A stretch of DNA of 64,000 nt, from positions 1-64,000 of the forward strand of contig LJHW01000008.1 of NCBI GenBank assembly GCA_001295865.1, read 5' to 3'. The notes under the pieces are model-generated. The model did no database searches. It was given only the letters and a program-made list of their open reading frames with translations, and was not told the origin of the DNA. A program made the position numbers and the translations under genes. This stretch comes from a beta proteobacterium AAP65. Lineage in GTDB: Bacteria; Pseudomonadota; Gammaproteobacteria; Burkholderiales; Burkholderiaceae_C. Below are positions 51,901 to 58,165 of the stretch, one piece after another; the first letter of the stretch is position 1; every line of letters begins with the position of its first letter.

Positions 51901-54527
51901 CCGCCGCCGCCGCCCAGGCTTTGCGCCAAGACCACCGGCGCGCCGCCACCGGCGGTGCTGAGCGCGCCCTGGTTCGTCAACAGCACCGTGCTGGCGTTGT
52001 TGCCGCTGCCACCGTCACCGCCCAGGCTGGCCGCCCCGGCGATGAACTGCGCGCCCGACAGCGCCACCGAATAACCGCCCTTGCCGCCGCCGCCGCCGAT
52101 GCTCTGCGCCAGCAGCGCGCTGGCGCCGAGCCCCTGTGTGCTGATGGCGCCGCTGCCGTAGGCGCTGTTGGCCGCCGTGCTTTCGTTGGTGAGCGTCACC
52201 GCGCCGCCCGTGCCACCGCTGGCGCCGCGGCCGCCCACCGCGAGGCTGGCGCTGTAGCTGCCCGCGGCCGCGAAGCTGATGGCCGAGCCGCCATTGCCGC
52301 CACCGCCGCCGATGCTCTGCGCCACCAGGCCCTGCGAGCCTTCGCCCAGCGTCGTGACCACGCCGCCTGGGTTGTGCACCGCCACCGCGCCGGCGCTCTG
52401 GCCGCTGCCGCCCGCCCCGCCCACGGCCACCGAGGCCGCGCTGCCGGTGTAGGCCAGGCTCAGGTCCATGGTGCTGCCGCCGCTGCCGCCACCGCCGCCG
52501 ATGCTCTGCGCCAGCAGGCCGGGCGATTGCAAACCGGCGGTGCTGATGCTCTGCCCGTTGGTGCCGGCAAACACCGCCGCGCCTGTGCCGGCCGCGCCGC
52601 CGCTGCCGCCGAAACCCAGCGCCTGCGAGCCGAACACGCTGCCGCTGAGCGACATCGCATAACCGCCATGGCCACCGCCGCCGCCGATGCTCTGCGCCAC
52701 GATGCCGGGCGAAGCCAGGCCCGTGGTGCTGACCTTCCAGCCCGGCTGCACGGCGCCCAGCGTGGCCGCGCCCGTGCAGGGGCTGAAGCCCGTGCTGGCG
52801 CTGCTGTAGGTGTTGCAGTTGACGACCACCAGGCCACCGTTGCCGCCGCTGCCGCCACTGCCGCCGTGCGCCGCGGCCGAGGCATCGCCCAGCACCGCGG
52901 TGGCATAGGCCAGCGCGCCGCCGGCACTGCCGCCGCCGCCGCCGATGCTCTGCGCCAGCAGCGCTGGCGAGCTGATCTCGGCGGTGCCCAGGTTGCCCAC
53001 GTGCGTCACTTGCACCTTCAGGCCCTGGCCGCCGCCACCGCCGCTGCCGCCCACCGCGTGCGCCGAAGAATTGCCGAAGATCGTGGCCTTGCCCTGGGCC
53101 TTGGCGTAGCCGCCCACGCCGCCGCCGCCGCCGATGCTCTGCGCCACCAGGGCCGAGGCGCCACCGGCGCTGTCGTTGTCAGCGCCGGTGTTGCCCAGGT
53201 TGCAGGCCAGGCCCGTGCACAGGTGGTTCCAGTTGATCACCGTTACCGCGCCGCCATCGCCGCCGGCCCCACCGGCGCCGCCCACGGCCGTGGTCTTGCG
53301 GCCGCTGGACAGCGCCATGCCGCCGCTGCCGCCGCCACCGCCGATGGCCTGCGCGAACAGCGCCGTGCCCGAGGGCCCGAGGCTCGACAGCGTGCCCGTG
53401 TTGTTCACCGTCACCGTGCTGGCGTGCCCGGCGTCACCGCCCTCGGCGCCCAGGATGTGCAGCCCGGCGCTGCCGCCGGCATGACCCCCGCCGCCGCCCA
53501 CCGACTGCGCCGCGAGGGCAAAGCCGTGGCTCGGGTTGCAGTTGGTGGTGAGGGTGTCGGTGCAGGCCGAGCGGCCGGCCAGGCCGACCACCAGCGTGCC
53601 GTTGTTGTCCAGGCTCACGACACCGCCGTTGCCGCCGTTGCCGCCGGCGCCGCTGTGGCTCTTGGTGTTGATGCCGCCATCGCCGCCAAAGCCGCCGATG
53701 CTCTGCGCCGACATCGCGTTGCCGCCGTCGGTGCTGATGGCCCCGGTGTTGCGCAGCACCACGCTGCCGCCATCACCGCCGGGTTTGCCGCTGCCGGCGC
53801 TGGCGCTGCCGACGGCCGAACCGCCGGCGCCACCGAGGCCGCCGGCGCTCTGCGCCACCAGGCCCATCACGGTTTCACCGCCGCTGACCTGCAGCGAGAG
53901 CTGGTTTTCGACGCTGACGCTGCCGCCGGCGCCGCCCGCACCGCCATCGCCGCCCTTGTATTCGCTCTTGCCGCGCGTGTTGTTGCCGCCCGTGCCCCCG
54001 GCGCCGCCGTGGCTCACGGCCACGATGCCGGTGCTGGTGAGCCGGTACACCGCGCTGGCCGGGTTGGCGCTGGGCTGCACCTTCAGGCTCACGCTGCCGC
54101 CGGCGCCGCCGGGCCGGCCGTCGAAATCGCCCGCGCCGCAGTGGCCGTTGGGGTCGCCGTTGGCACCACGCCCCCCGGCGCCGCCGGCGCTGCTGACGGC
54201 CACCAGCGTGCCGTTGAAGTTCAGCGTGACGAGACCCAGGTTGACGAGGTCGGTGATGGCCGGGCCGGCGCTGCCCGCCGTGCCGGGCACGGGCCCCGTG
54301 CTGCAGCTGCCGCCCCCGGTGGCGTCACTGCCGGCGGTGCCGGCGGCCCCGCTGCGCGCGTCGCTGTAGTGGTAGCCCGGGCCGGTGCTCAACGTCTGCG
54401 CCAGGCCTGCGGCCGGGGCGCACAGGCACAAGATGCCCCAGCCGCGGGCCAGCACGAGGTGGCGAAGGTGGCGGGTGCGTTGGGCGGAGGCGGTAGCGGA
54501 GGCGGAGGGCAGGGTCGTGTTCGGCAT
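42918..54527 (-). CDS. Giant glycine-rich autotransporter (3869 residues)
   Basis: One uninterrupted frame. An N-terminal leader (MPNTTLPSAS to PAAGLAQ, residue about 44) ends in a signal-peptidase-like site. Residues about 215-3280 hold some 44 copies of a unit of about 70 residues centred on (L/V)AQS(I/V)GGGGGxGG, with ALGGxGGxGG and N-G-x-I-S-T-x-G strands between. An AB-AB module of four 40-residue repeats (about 1371-1552) interrupts them. A linker (PQELHQAYWELSG) leads to a C-terminal beta-barrel (about 3590-3869) ending in ALRYRW. It is a type Va secreted surface protein, probably an adhesin. No subtilisin or other catalytic motif was seen. The LytS/LytTR pair lies directly upstream. 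Confidence 0.85.
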   Translation of the reverse strand: MPNTTLPSASATASAQRTRHLRHLVLARGWGILCLCAPAAGLAQTLSTGPGYHYSDARSGAAGTAGSDATGGGSCSTGPVPGTAGSAGPAITDLVNLGLVTLNFNGTLVAVSSAGGAGGRGANGDPNGHCGAGDFDGRPGGAGGSVSLKVQPSANPASAVYRLTSTGIVAVSHGGAGGTGGNNTRGKSEYKGGDGGAGGAGGSVSVENQLSLQVSGGETVMGLVAQSAGGLGGAGGSAVGSASAGSGKPGGDGGSVVLRNTGAISTDGGNAMSAQSIGGFGGDGGINTKSHSGAGGNGGNGGVVSLDNNGTLVVGLAGRSACTDTLTTNCNPSHGFALAAQSVGGGGGHAGGSAGLHILGAEGGDAGHASTVTVNNTGTLSSLGPSGTALFAQAIGGGGGSGGMALSSGRKTTAVGGAGGAGGDGGAVTVINWNHLCTGLACNLGNTGADNDSAGGASALVAQSIGGGGGVGGYAKAQGKATIFGNSSAHAVGGSGGGGGQGLKVQVTHVGNLGTAEISSPALLAQSIGGGGGSAGGALAYATAVLGDASAAAHGGSGGSGGNGGLVVVNCNTYSSASTGFSPCTGAATLGAVQPGWKVSTTGLASPGIVAQSIGGGGGHGGYAMSLSGSVFGSQALGFGGSGGAAGTGAAVFAGTNGQSISTAGLQSPGLLAQSIGGGGGSGGSTMDLSLAYTGSAASVAVGGAGGSGQSAGAVAVHNPGGVVTTLGEGSQGLVAQSIGGGGGNGGSAISFAAAGSYSASLAVGGRGASGGTGGAVTLTNESTAANSAYGSGAISTQGLGASALLAQSIGGGGGKGGYSVALSGAQFIAGAASLGGDGGSGNNASTVLLTNQGALSTAGGGAPVVLAQSLGGGGGAGGYSFGGSLANMLGVSVGLGGSGGSGGSASTVIVRNSGRIDALSATEGHAAGILAQSIGGGGGHGGFSAAGVLALQAGVGLAVGGGGGNGGTGGAIGVDNTGGIHTRAAFSPAIQGQSIGGNGGHGGFAIGGALAGGLSLAAALGGGGGKGGTASDVTLNVCCTAELLRTEGAQSAGLVAQSLGGAGGSGGWAVSGSASMAAAPSVALGGSGGAGGKAGAANILQGQAVSTSGQLSPGLLAQSIGGSGGNGGFTASGSVTTVVAMATSIGGQGGTGGTGGGVLVRADAPVTTSGHQSAGVIAQSIGGNGGNGGSAVSGSASTGNPAMAVSVGAAGAAGATGGTGQAGGGVGVTGRNTVLTQGQGSIGVLAQSIGGGGGNGGATAAFAASASGGDPNSKSLAAAVTVGGKGAAGGAGNEVDLRWLGAVQTGVPALNGALGSGDRAIGVLAQSIGGSGGNGGAASSNAFSGTASAAVAIGGGGGAGSNGGLVLLNFDPRTYIASHGDLISTFGNDIGLGLQHYLGTGFFEGRVVNGFNAAQYLANHADLQAAYGNDIAAATNHYTQYGYREGRATTAAPGTTPVTLALSGGPMTYIDPLTYIASHGDLIAAFGANAQNGLAHYRNYGYMEGRATATFNAAQYLANHADLRAAFGNDTVAATAHWITTGYAQGRSATAPAGSTPVPAPSQPSVATFGLQAPALVAQSIGGGGGHGGAAAANATSNKYAASVAVGGYGGGGGDGGTVVAAPSGALNTIGASSPGVLVQSIGGGGGHGGAAAASSDGSQGAVQAAGVAAYTGLVGTQVGNATVAVAQKFTKDNGAPAPSAAQDDNGAGASLSIGGAGGLGGKGGGVTLDNRAFVTTLGDLSSGLFAQSVGGGGGHGGSSSSNAQGGNSAAAVSLGGSGGTGGDGGTVHVRNHQRINTGGVMSLGVFAQSVGGGGGDGGSASSTSEAGGKAAASFGLGGSGGGGGLGGSVVLINESSIDTYRSLSAGLMAQSVGGGGGNGGAASTAARVTPASDDGKTSASTTSGKASTAPNNKGNAASAGGTGSNDTGKGGAAGADSGYAASLAIGGSGGKGSDGGSVTLQHIGDVRTGLAVGSSTVHAVLNAPALMAQSIGGGGGNGGSSNSNADAAKASVAMSLGGQGAGAGSGNTVTVQASGGSLMTLGQLSAGIYAQSVGGGGGNGGSASSTTGAGSSASVALGLGGSAGGGGSGGGVRVCGVVGSDGSCGGGLKSSISTAGVQSPGVFAQSVGGGGGSGGAVSTAATAGDASGGDNSASQDGSGGSNASASSGVAVAAALGGSGGSGGSGGGVVLNIDSAISTSGARSAALVAQSVGGGGGVAGSSSSNASSGAHAVSLALGATGGSGGKGGSVQVDLNTGAHLQTGGVLSHGVLAQSIGGGGGLGGSSSSTSADAGNSNVSLALGGKAGSGQNGGSVQVRSQGSISTGGFGADGVLAQSIGGGGGSGGAAASSTSGGQMAANVALGGSGGGAGDGNTVAVTYQAAISTQGEQARAVLAQSIGGGGGSGGNSTTTSGGAGTKTASLALGGAAGSSGGGSGGAVSVDSPAAAAVSTAGHFASALVAQSIGGGGGTGGSSYGSSDGSSDSYTLGLNLGGAGGRGGSGGSVSVALLASGGSLRTGGVAAFGVLAQSVGGGGGLGGAASWVSGGGDNSVSVSGQLGGKGGDGGSGGAVRVLLNQNLSTSGALAPGVLAQSVGGGGGVGAAATSTLYGGDFSGSVALGRSGGNGSGGSGGAVTFGLDGSLGTAGALSHGAVAQSIGGGGGLNLTRAFSTTLGGSYGAAAGTVWLQSQAALSTSGDGATGLVAQSIGGGGGLSTALWDSTLGGAPSGSHGGLVQLCQAHDAAGNCAGNSWMGGSISTQGTFGIGVLAQSIGGGGGAVISPYNGLQTTLKGGGGHSDFVTVWAGQNISTSGNGAMGLVAQGIGGGGGFTGGHYYVTGSYGHTLATAASGDQAYGASVAVWANSGTQSLSTTGMNATALLAQSIGGGGGAFTNTNVTHASEMGLKVALGSNGGNSDSNSTTVALGTRRIGTTGAGSLGVLAQSVGGGGGYFSWVAPTSSGAGGASSTNATLNAQLGQARDGGRANDVSLSGAPVLTTQGLHAAGLVAQTVGNGGGTVLAAGREGQVFSGTVNLGSTGGKDWGSGTLNVNIDGGSLATRGDMAPALVAQSVAGGGGLALALTSNTHLGGTSVKSDYNRAGPVTVNNSAAISTTGAGSVGIVAQSIGGGGGLAYASSGAQLGGTAGDGGHGAAVLVNSNAPISTSGVNAFGILAQSVGGGGGAVLGTGGALSTTQRGRHGDASDVTVNVNAPITTSGAGAHGVVAQSVRGGGGIVTNGSSTTGYGGGNGTGNAGVVKVTLAKGVNITVTGAGAYGLWAWSSTDPILEVAPGASVQGGSGAAAIRFDGPINEVHNDGQIGSADGHAGLAVHTTGGDILINNRGLMQGNLQLADGANNRVHNQAGGRLVHGGTLDLGGSGTLRNDGSLAHGGSAGAATRIDGHFEQGAEGTLHLRLDHAGGAMDTLEVSGRATLQGALRPQLVDAHKVAPGTRELGAIVSAGQGVDASALTLEDTAILDFRLHPQDGALAFSAHADFSPEGMNEDVQRLGDVLGTAQGDERENFRALTARLVALRSPQELHQAYWELSGAGATTVATVGARQGTVFARLLTDRVGAQPDALPAGQAGHAAWVQALGERHGARYSGAGTANVEARLGGLAAGTDTRLDARTTVGVALASAQSKLRMSHGYSASGRAVQLGVYGARELGSGAAAPGTGPAGGTYVAAALSYARHQADTERLFELTGAQYRARLDGYALGLRGEYGWRMALPGWGLAPYGALQVQHHVTRAHQEAASLQAHLALNYGRGAYTQLRSELGAAADGRIALRGGEVLSLRGRLAWAHEAWSEHRQHAAFQTLHSQPFSVVGVTPVSDLAVLSALAELRLSARLAVELNLQGEYGRRTQTRAAAAALRYRW
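44845..53880 (-). repeat. Array of about 44 degenerate tandem units coding AQS(I/V)GGGGG
   Basis: At DNA level the core recurs on the plus strand as variants of CCGCCGCCGATGCTCTGCGCC. Spacing is about 200-220 bases. Copies are diverged, not identical, so the array is old. The middle module at 49870-50417 lies inside it. High-GC repeat makes recombination and assembly collapse possible. Confidence 0.8.
49870..50417 (-). repeat. Duplicated AB module: four 40-residue repeats in the autotransporter
   Basis: Type A reads DPxTYIASHGDLIxxFG...GL.HYxxxG..EGR and type B reads FNAAQYLANHADLxAAxGND..AAT.H...GYxxGR. The order is A-B, a short Pro/Thr/Gly spacer, then A-B, as in a tandem duplication of about 270 bases. 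Similar modules occur in bacterial repeat-rich secreted proteins, but I cannot name the family with certainty. Confidence 0.75.
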
Positions 54528-54657
54528 GCGGCAAGTCGTGGGTAGGACAAGGCTCCGCCCCCACGGGCAAAGCTGTCACCACGATAGGCAGCGCGCCTGG
54601 CGCCGATCGCCTGAAATGCCGGGCCGTCGCGGCCCAGTTGCCGCGTTGCCGCCGCTG
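54528..54657 (-). promoter_or_regulatory. 130-base region between LytTR gene and giant autotransporter
   Basis: No gene is present. It contains GC-rich short inverted repeats (GCGCGCCTGGCGCC) and a possible TATCGT hexamer near 54585 on the minus strand, but no -35. No clear direct-repeat LytTR site is visible. Confidence 0.35.
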
Positions 54658-55446
54658 CTACATCGCCTTGAACAGGTGCACGTAAGCCCGGCTCACGGGC
54701 AGCTCGTGCGCGTGGCCCTTGATGCGCAGGAAGAGCCGGCTGGTTTCGTCGCGCCGCGTGCCTGAGAGGAAGGCCAGGTTGACGACGGTGCTGCGGTGCA
54801 CCTGCACGAACTGCTCGGGGTCGAGCTGCTGCGCGAGCTCGGTGATGGGCGTGCGGATCAGGTGCTCGGCCGTGGCCGTGTGCACGCAGGTGTACTTGTC
54901 GTCGGCGCGGAAGAAGAGCACGTCTTCCACGGCCACCTGGTGGGTCATGTCGCCCGCGCTGGCGCGCACCCAGCGCAGGCGCGGCGGCGGCGTGCCGCCA
55001 GAGGGCACCGCCGGCATCAGGCGCTGCAGCGCGGCCAGCAGGCGCTGGCTGTCGTCGGCGCCACCGGCGGGCGCGGCCAGCGCACGCTGCACCCGCTCCA
55101 CGGTGCGCTGCAGGCGTTCGGTGCTCACGGGCTTGAGCACGTAGTCCAGCGCTTCGTTCTCGAAGGCTTGCACCGCGTATTCGTCATACGCGGTGACGAA
55201 CACCACGCGTGTGCCGCCCTCGATGCCCTGCGCCACCTCCAGGCCGGTGAGGCCGGGCATCTGGATGTCGAGGAAGGCCACGTCGGGCTGCAGTGCGGCA
55301 ATGCGCTCGGCGGCCTCCACGCCGTTGCGCGCGGTGTGCACGATCTGCAGTGCCGGCCACAGGCGGCCCAGCTCTGCGGCCAGGGCGCGGGCCAGGTGCG
55401 GTTCGTCGTCGGCGATCAGGCAGGTGGGCATCGGGCCGGTGTTCAT
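54658..55446 (-). CDS. LytTR-family response regulator (AlgR/LytR type)
   Basis: This is a 262-residue protein with an N-terminal receiver (phospho-acceptor Asp60 in VAFLDIQMP, Lys in YVLKPVS) and a C-terminal LytTR DNA-binding domain (about 155-262) with FFRADDKYTCV and FVQVHRSTVVNL. ATG 55446 overlaps the kinase stop (ATGA). These regulators often control exopolysaccharide or adhesins and bind promoter-proximal direct repeats. The gene lies directly upstream of the giant autotransporter in the same direction, so direct control is likely inference. Confidence 0.9.
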   Translation of the reverse strand: MNTGPMPTCLIADDEPHLARALAAELGRLWPALQIVHTARNGVEAAERIAALQPDVAFLDIQMPGLTGLEVAQGIEGGTRVVFVTAYDEYAVQAFENEALDYVLKPVSTERLQRTVERVQRALAAPAGGADDSQRLLAALQRLMPAVPSGGTPPPRLRWVRASAGDMTHQVAVEDVLFFRADDKYTCVHTATAEHLIRTPITELAQQLDPEQFVQVHRSTVVNLAFLSGTRRDETSRLFLRIKGHAHELPVSRAYVHLFKAM

Positions 55447-56585
55447 GGGGCGGATTCCTGGGGGTGCAGCGGGATGGTGATGCGGGCCAGCGTGCCCTGC
55501 GGCGTGCCGGGCTGCAGGTCCAGCCGCGCTTCGGGGCCGAAACGCGCCTGCAGGCGTTCGCGGATGTTGCTCAGCGCCACGCCGTTGCCGCGGCGTGCGC
55601 CGGGGCGGGGCGGCGCGTTCAGGCCCAGGCCGTCGTCCTGCACTTCCAGCTGCAGCGTGCCGCCCTGCAGCCGGGCCCGCACGTGCACGGTGCCGCCCTC
55701 GATGCTGGGCTCCAGGCCGTGCATCACGGCGTTTTCCACCAGCGGCTGCAGCAGCAAGGGTGGCAGCCGTTGCGCGCGCGCGGCTTCATCGGCGCTGATC
55801 TCGAAGCGCAGCCGGTCTTCCATGCGGCCCTGCAGCAGCTGCAGGTAACGCTGGGCCAGCTCCAGCTCTTGCGCCACCGTGCTGTGTTCGCTGCGCATGT
55901 TGCCCAGGCTGGCGCGCAGGTAGTCGGTGAAGCTGCCCAGCATCTGCTTGGCCTTGGGCAGGTCGTGGTCCATCAGGCTCTGCACGTTGGCCAGCGTGTT
56001 GAAGAGGAAGTGCGGCTCGATCTGCGCCTGCAGCAGCCGCAGCTGCGCCTCTTGCGCCTGGCGCTTGAGCTGCTCTTCGTGCCACTGCTGCCAGGCCCAC
56101 AGGCCCCAGAGCACGCTGGCGAAGATGGCGAAGATCGACACCGAGATCCAGCTGCGCTGCGGGGCCCAGTTCACGCGGCCCATGCCGGGCATCTGGCCGA
56201 GCACCAGGTAACCCAGGTACAGGCCCAGGGCCACGCAGGCCATCGACACGACGCCGTAGAACAGGCCGACCAGCAGCCCGGGTTCACCATTGACCCAGAC
56301 CAGGAAACGGTCGGACGCCAGGCGTTCGATGGCCGTGTAGACGACGTGAAAAACGACGCTGATGATCAAGGCGGTCAGCAGCAGCGGCAGGGCGATCTCG
56401 AAGCCCTGGCGCGGCGACGGCACCCGCCCGCTGGCCAGCAGCGCCACCAGCGTGAGTCCGCTGCCCCAGGCCAGCGCCACCAGGCCCGTCATCACCCACA
56501 GCGCCCACTCGGGCGCGGCGTGGCGGCGTTTCAGCTTGAAGAAGTCCTGGCGGGCCAGGCGCAGGGTGGCGATGAAGGTCTGCAT
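55443..56585 (-). CDS. LytS/AlgZ-type membrane histidine kinase
   Basis: This is a 380-residue protein with four hydrophobic segments (about 28-50, 64-84, 102-130, 145-165) and a His_kinase domain with phospho-acceptor His192 in IEPHFLFNTL. The ATPase part has N box PLVENAVMHGLE and G box DDGLGL. It lacks a periplasmic sensing domain of any size, so it may sense the membrane or envelope state. It is overlapped by the LytTR gene. ATG 56585 has a TAGACT hexamer eight bases upstream. Confidence 0.9.
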   Translation of the reverse strand: MQTFIATLRLARQDFFKLKRRHAAPEWALWVMTGLVALAWGSGLTLVALLASGRVPSPRQGFEIALPLLLTALIISVVFHVVYTAIERLASDRFLVWVNGEPGLLVGLFYGVVSMACVALGLYLGYLVLGQMPGMGRVNWAPQRSWISVSIFAIFASVLWGLWAWQQWHEEQLKRQAQEAQLRLLQAQIEPHFLFNTLANVQSLMDHDLPKAKQMLGSFTDYLRASLGNMRSEHSTVAQELELAQRYLQLLQGRMEDRLRFEISADEAARAQRLPPLLLQPLVENAVMHGLEPSIEGGTVHVRARLQGGTLQLEVQDDGLGLNAPPRPGARRGNGVALSNIRERLQARFGPEARLDLQPGTPQGTLARITIPLHPQESAP

Positions 56586-56593
56586 GGCCGCGC

Positions 56594-56599
56594 AGTCTA
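56594..56599 (-). promoter_or_regulatory. -10-like hexamer of the LytS kinase gene
   Basis: On the minus strand TAGACT is followed by eight bases and ATG 56585, without a ribosome-binding site. The fit is weaker than in the other leaderless-like genes. Confidence 0.35.
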
Positions 56600-56678
56600 G
56601 GCACGCGCCGCCGCCCGGCCGCGCGCGGGCGATGGATCGACAGCCGGGCCGCTGAATCGACCGCCGCAGCGGCCTTCC

Positions 56679-56684
56679 TACAAT
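56679..56684 (+). promoter_or_regulatory. -10 element of algC
   Basis: TACAAT lies 33 bases before ATG 56718, giving a short leader of about 27 bases. No strong -35 is visible. Confidence 0.45.
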
Positions 56685-56717
56685 CGCGCGTCTTCCGAAG
56701 CTCCAAAACCCACAGCC

Positions 56718-58121
56718 ATGCACATCGATCCCACCGTCTTCAAGGCCTACGACATCCGCGGCATCGTCGGCAAGAACATCGACGAGACCTTCGCCGAGCA
56801 CCTGGGCCGCGCCTTCGGCAGCGAAGCCCGCGCCGCCGGCGAAAAGGCCGTGGCGGTGGGCCGCGACGGGCGCCTGTCGGGCCCCAAGCTGGCGGCGGCG
56901 CTGGTGCGTGGCCTCAAGAGCACGGGCCTGGACGTGGTGGACATCGGCATGGTCACCACGCCCATGCTGTACTACGTGGCCGCCACGCGCGCCGCGCACG
57001 GCTGCAGCAGCGGCATCATGGTCACGGGCAGCCACAACCCGAAGGACTACAACGGCTTCAAGATGGTGATGAGCGGCCGCGCCATCTACGGCGAAGACAT
57101 CCAGAAGCTGAAACTGCGCATCGAGACCGAGACCTACACCACCAAGCGCGGCCGCAGCGCCAAGATGGACGTGCTGGCCGAGTACACGCAGCGCATCGTC
57201 GGCGACGTGAAGCTGGCGCGGCCGATGAAGGTGGTGGTTGACAGCGGCAACGGCATCCCCGGTGCCAGCGCCCCGGGCATCCTGCGCGCCCTGGGCTGCG
57301 AGGTCATCGACCTGTACAGCGTGGTCGATGGTGATTTCCCCAACCACCACCCCGACCCCAGCAAGCCCGAGAACCTGGAAGTCTTGAAGACCGTCGTGCG
57401 CGCCACCGGCGCCGAGGTCGGCCTGGCCTTCGACGGCGACGGTGACCGCCTGGGTGTGGTCACGGCCACCGGCAACATCATCTACCCCGACCGCCAGATC
57501 ATGCTTTTTGCGCGCGACATCCTCTCGCGCAACAAGGGCGGCACCATCATCTACGACGTGAAGTGCAGCCAGCGCCTGCCCGTGGCCATCAAGAAGGCCG
57601 GCGGCAAGCCGCTGATGTGGAAGACCGGCCACTCGCTGATCAAGGCCAAGCTCAAGGAGATCGGCGCGCCCTTCGCCGGCGAGATGAGCGGCCACCTCTT
57701 CTTCGGCGAGCGCTGGTACGGCTTCGACGACGCCATGTACACCGCGGCGCGCTTGCTGGAAATCCTGGCCAAGCAGAAGAACCCCAGCGCCTTCCTCGAC
57801 GCGCTGCCCACCAGCTTCAGCACGCCCGAACTCAACGTGCCTTGCGCCGAAGGGGAGCACCACACGGTGGTGGCCGAACTGCTGGCGCGTGTGGCCGACG
57901 GCCGCATGAAGTTCGAGGGTGGCGAAGTCGGCACCATCGATGGTCTGCGCGTGGACTTCGCCGATGGCTTCGGCCTCATCCGCGCCAGCAACACCACGCC
58001 GGTGCTGGTGCTGCGTTTCGAGGGCCACACCGACGAGGCCCTGCACCGCATCGAGGCCCAGTTCATGGCCGCGTTGCGCGAGGTGAAGCCCGACGCGCAG
58101 GTGGCTGCAGCGGCGCACTGA
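56718..58121 (+). CDS. algC: Phosphomannomutase/phosphoglucomutase
   Basis: This is a 467-residue alpha-D-phosphohexomutase with four domains. Phosphoserine Ser105 is in VTGSHNPKD, the metal loop is DGDGDR (residues 239-244), the sugar loop GEMSGH and the phosphate loop RASNTTPVL. It makes mannose-1-P and glucose-1-P for LPS and exopolysaccharide in the cytoplasm. waaA follows after 44 bases, so both probably feed LPS synthesis from one transcript. Confidence 0.93.
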   Translation: MHIDPTVFKAYDIRGIVGKNIDETFAEHLGRAFGSEARAAGEKAVAVGRDGRLSGPKLAAALVRGLKSTGLDVVDIGMVTTPMLYYVAATRAAHGCSSGIMVTGSHNPKDYNGFKMVMSGRAIYGEDIQKLKLRIETETYTTKRGRSAKMDVLAEYTQRIVGDVKLARPMKVVVDSGNGIPGASAPGILRALGCEVIDLYSVVDGDFPNHHPDPSKPENLEVLKTVVRATGAEVGLAFDGDGDRLGVVTATGNIIYPDRQIMLFARDILSRNKGGTIIYDVKCSQRLPVAIKKAGGKPLMWKTGHSLIKAKLKEIGAPFAGEMSGHLFFGERWYGFDDAMYTAARLLEILAKQKNPSAFLDALPTSFSTPELNVPCAEGEHHTVVAELLARVADGRMKFEGGEVGTIDGLRVDFADGFGLIRASNTTPVLVLRFEGHTDEALHRIEAQFMAALREVKPDAQVAAAAH

Positions 58122-58165
58122 CAGCAGCGCCCTGACGCCTCCGGCTGGCTGACGCGCGCCCACCG

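Noticed and set aside
44845..53880. The regular DNA repeat as a CRISPR-like or satellite array
   Set aside because: The repeats are diverged, in frame and explained by the protein unit.
49764..54545. 1593-residue plus-strand open frame
   Set aside because: Same antisense effect of the repeat array; no domain and no plausible start.
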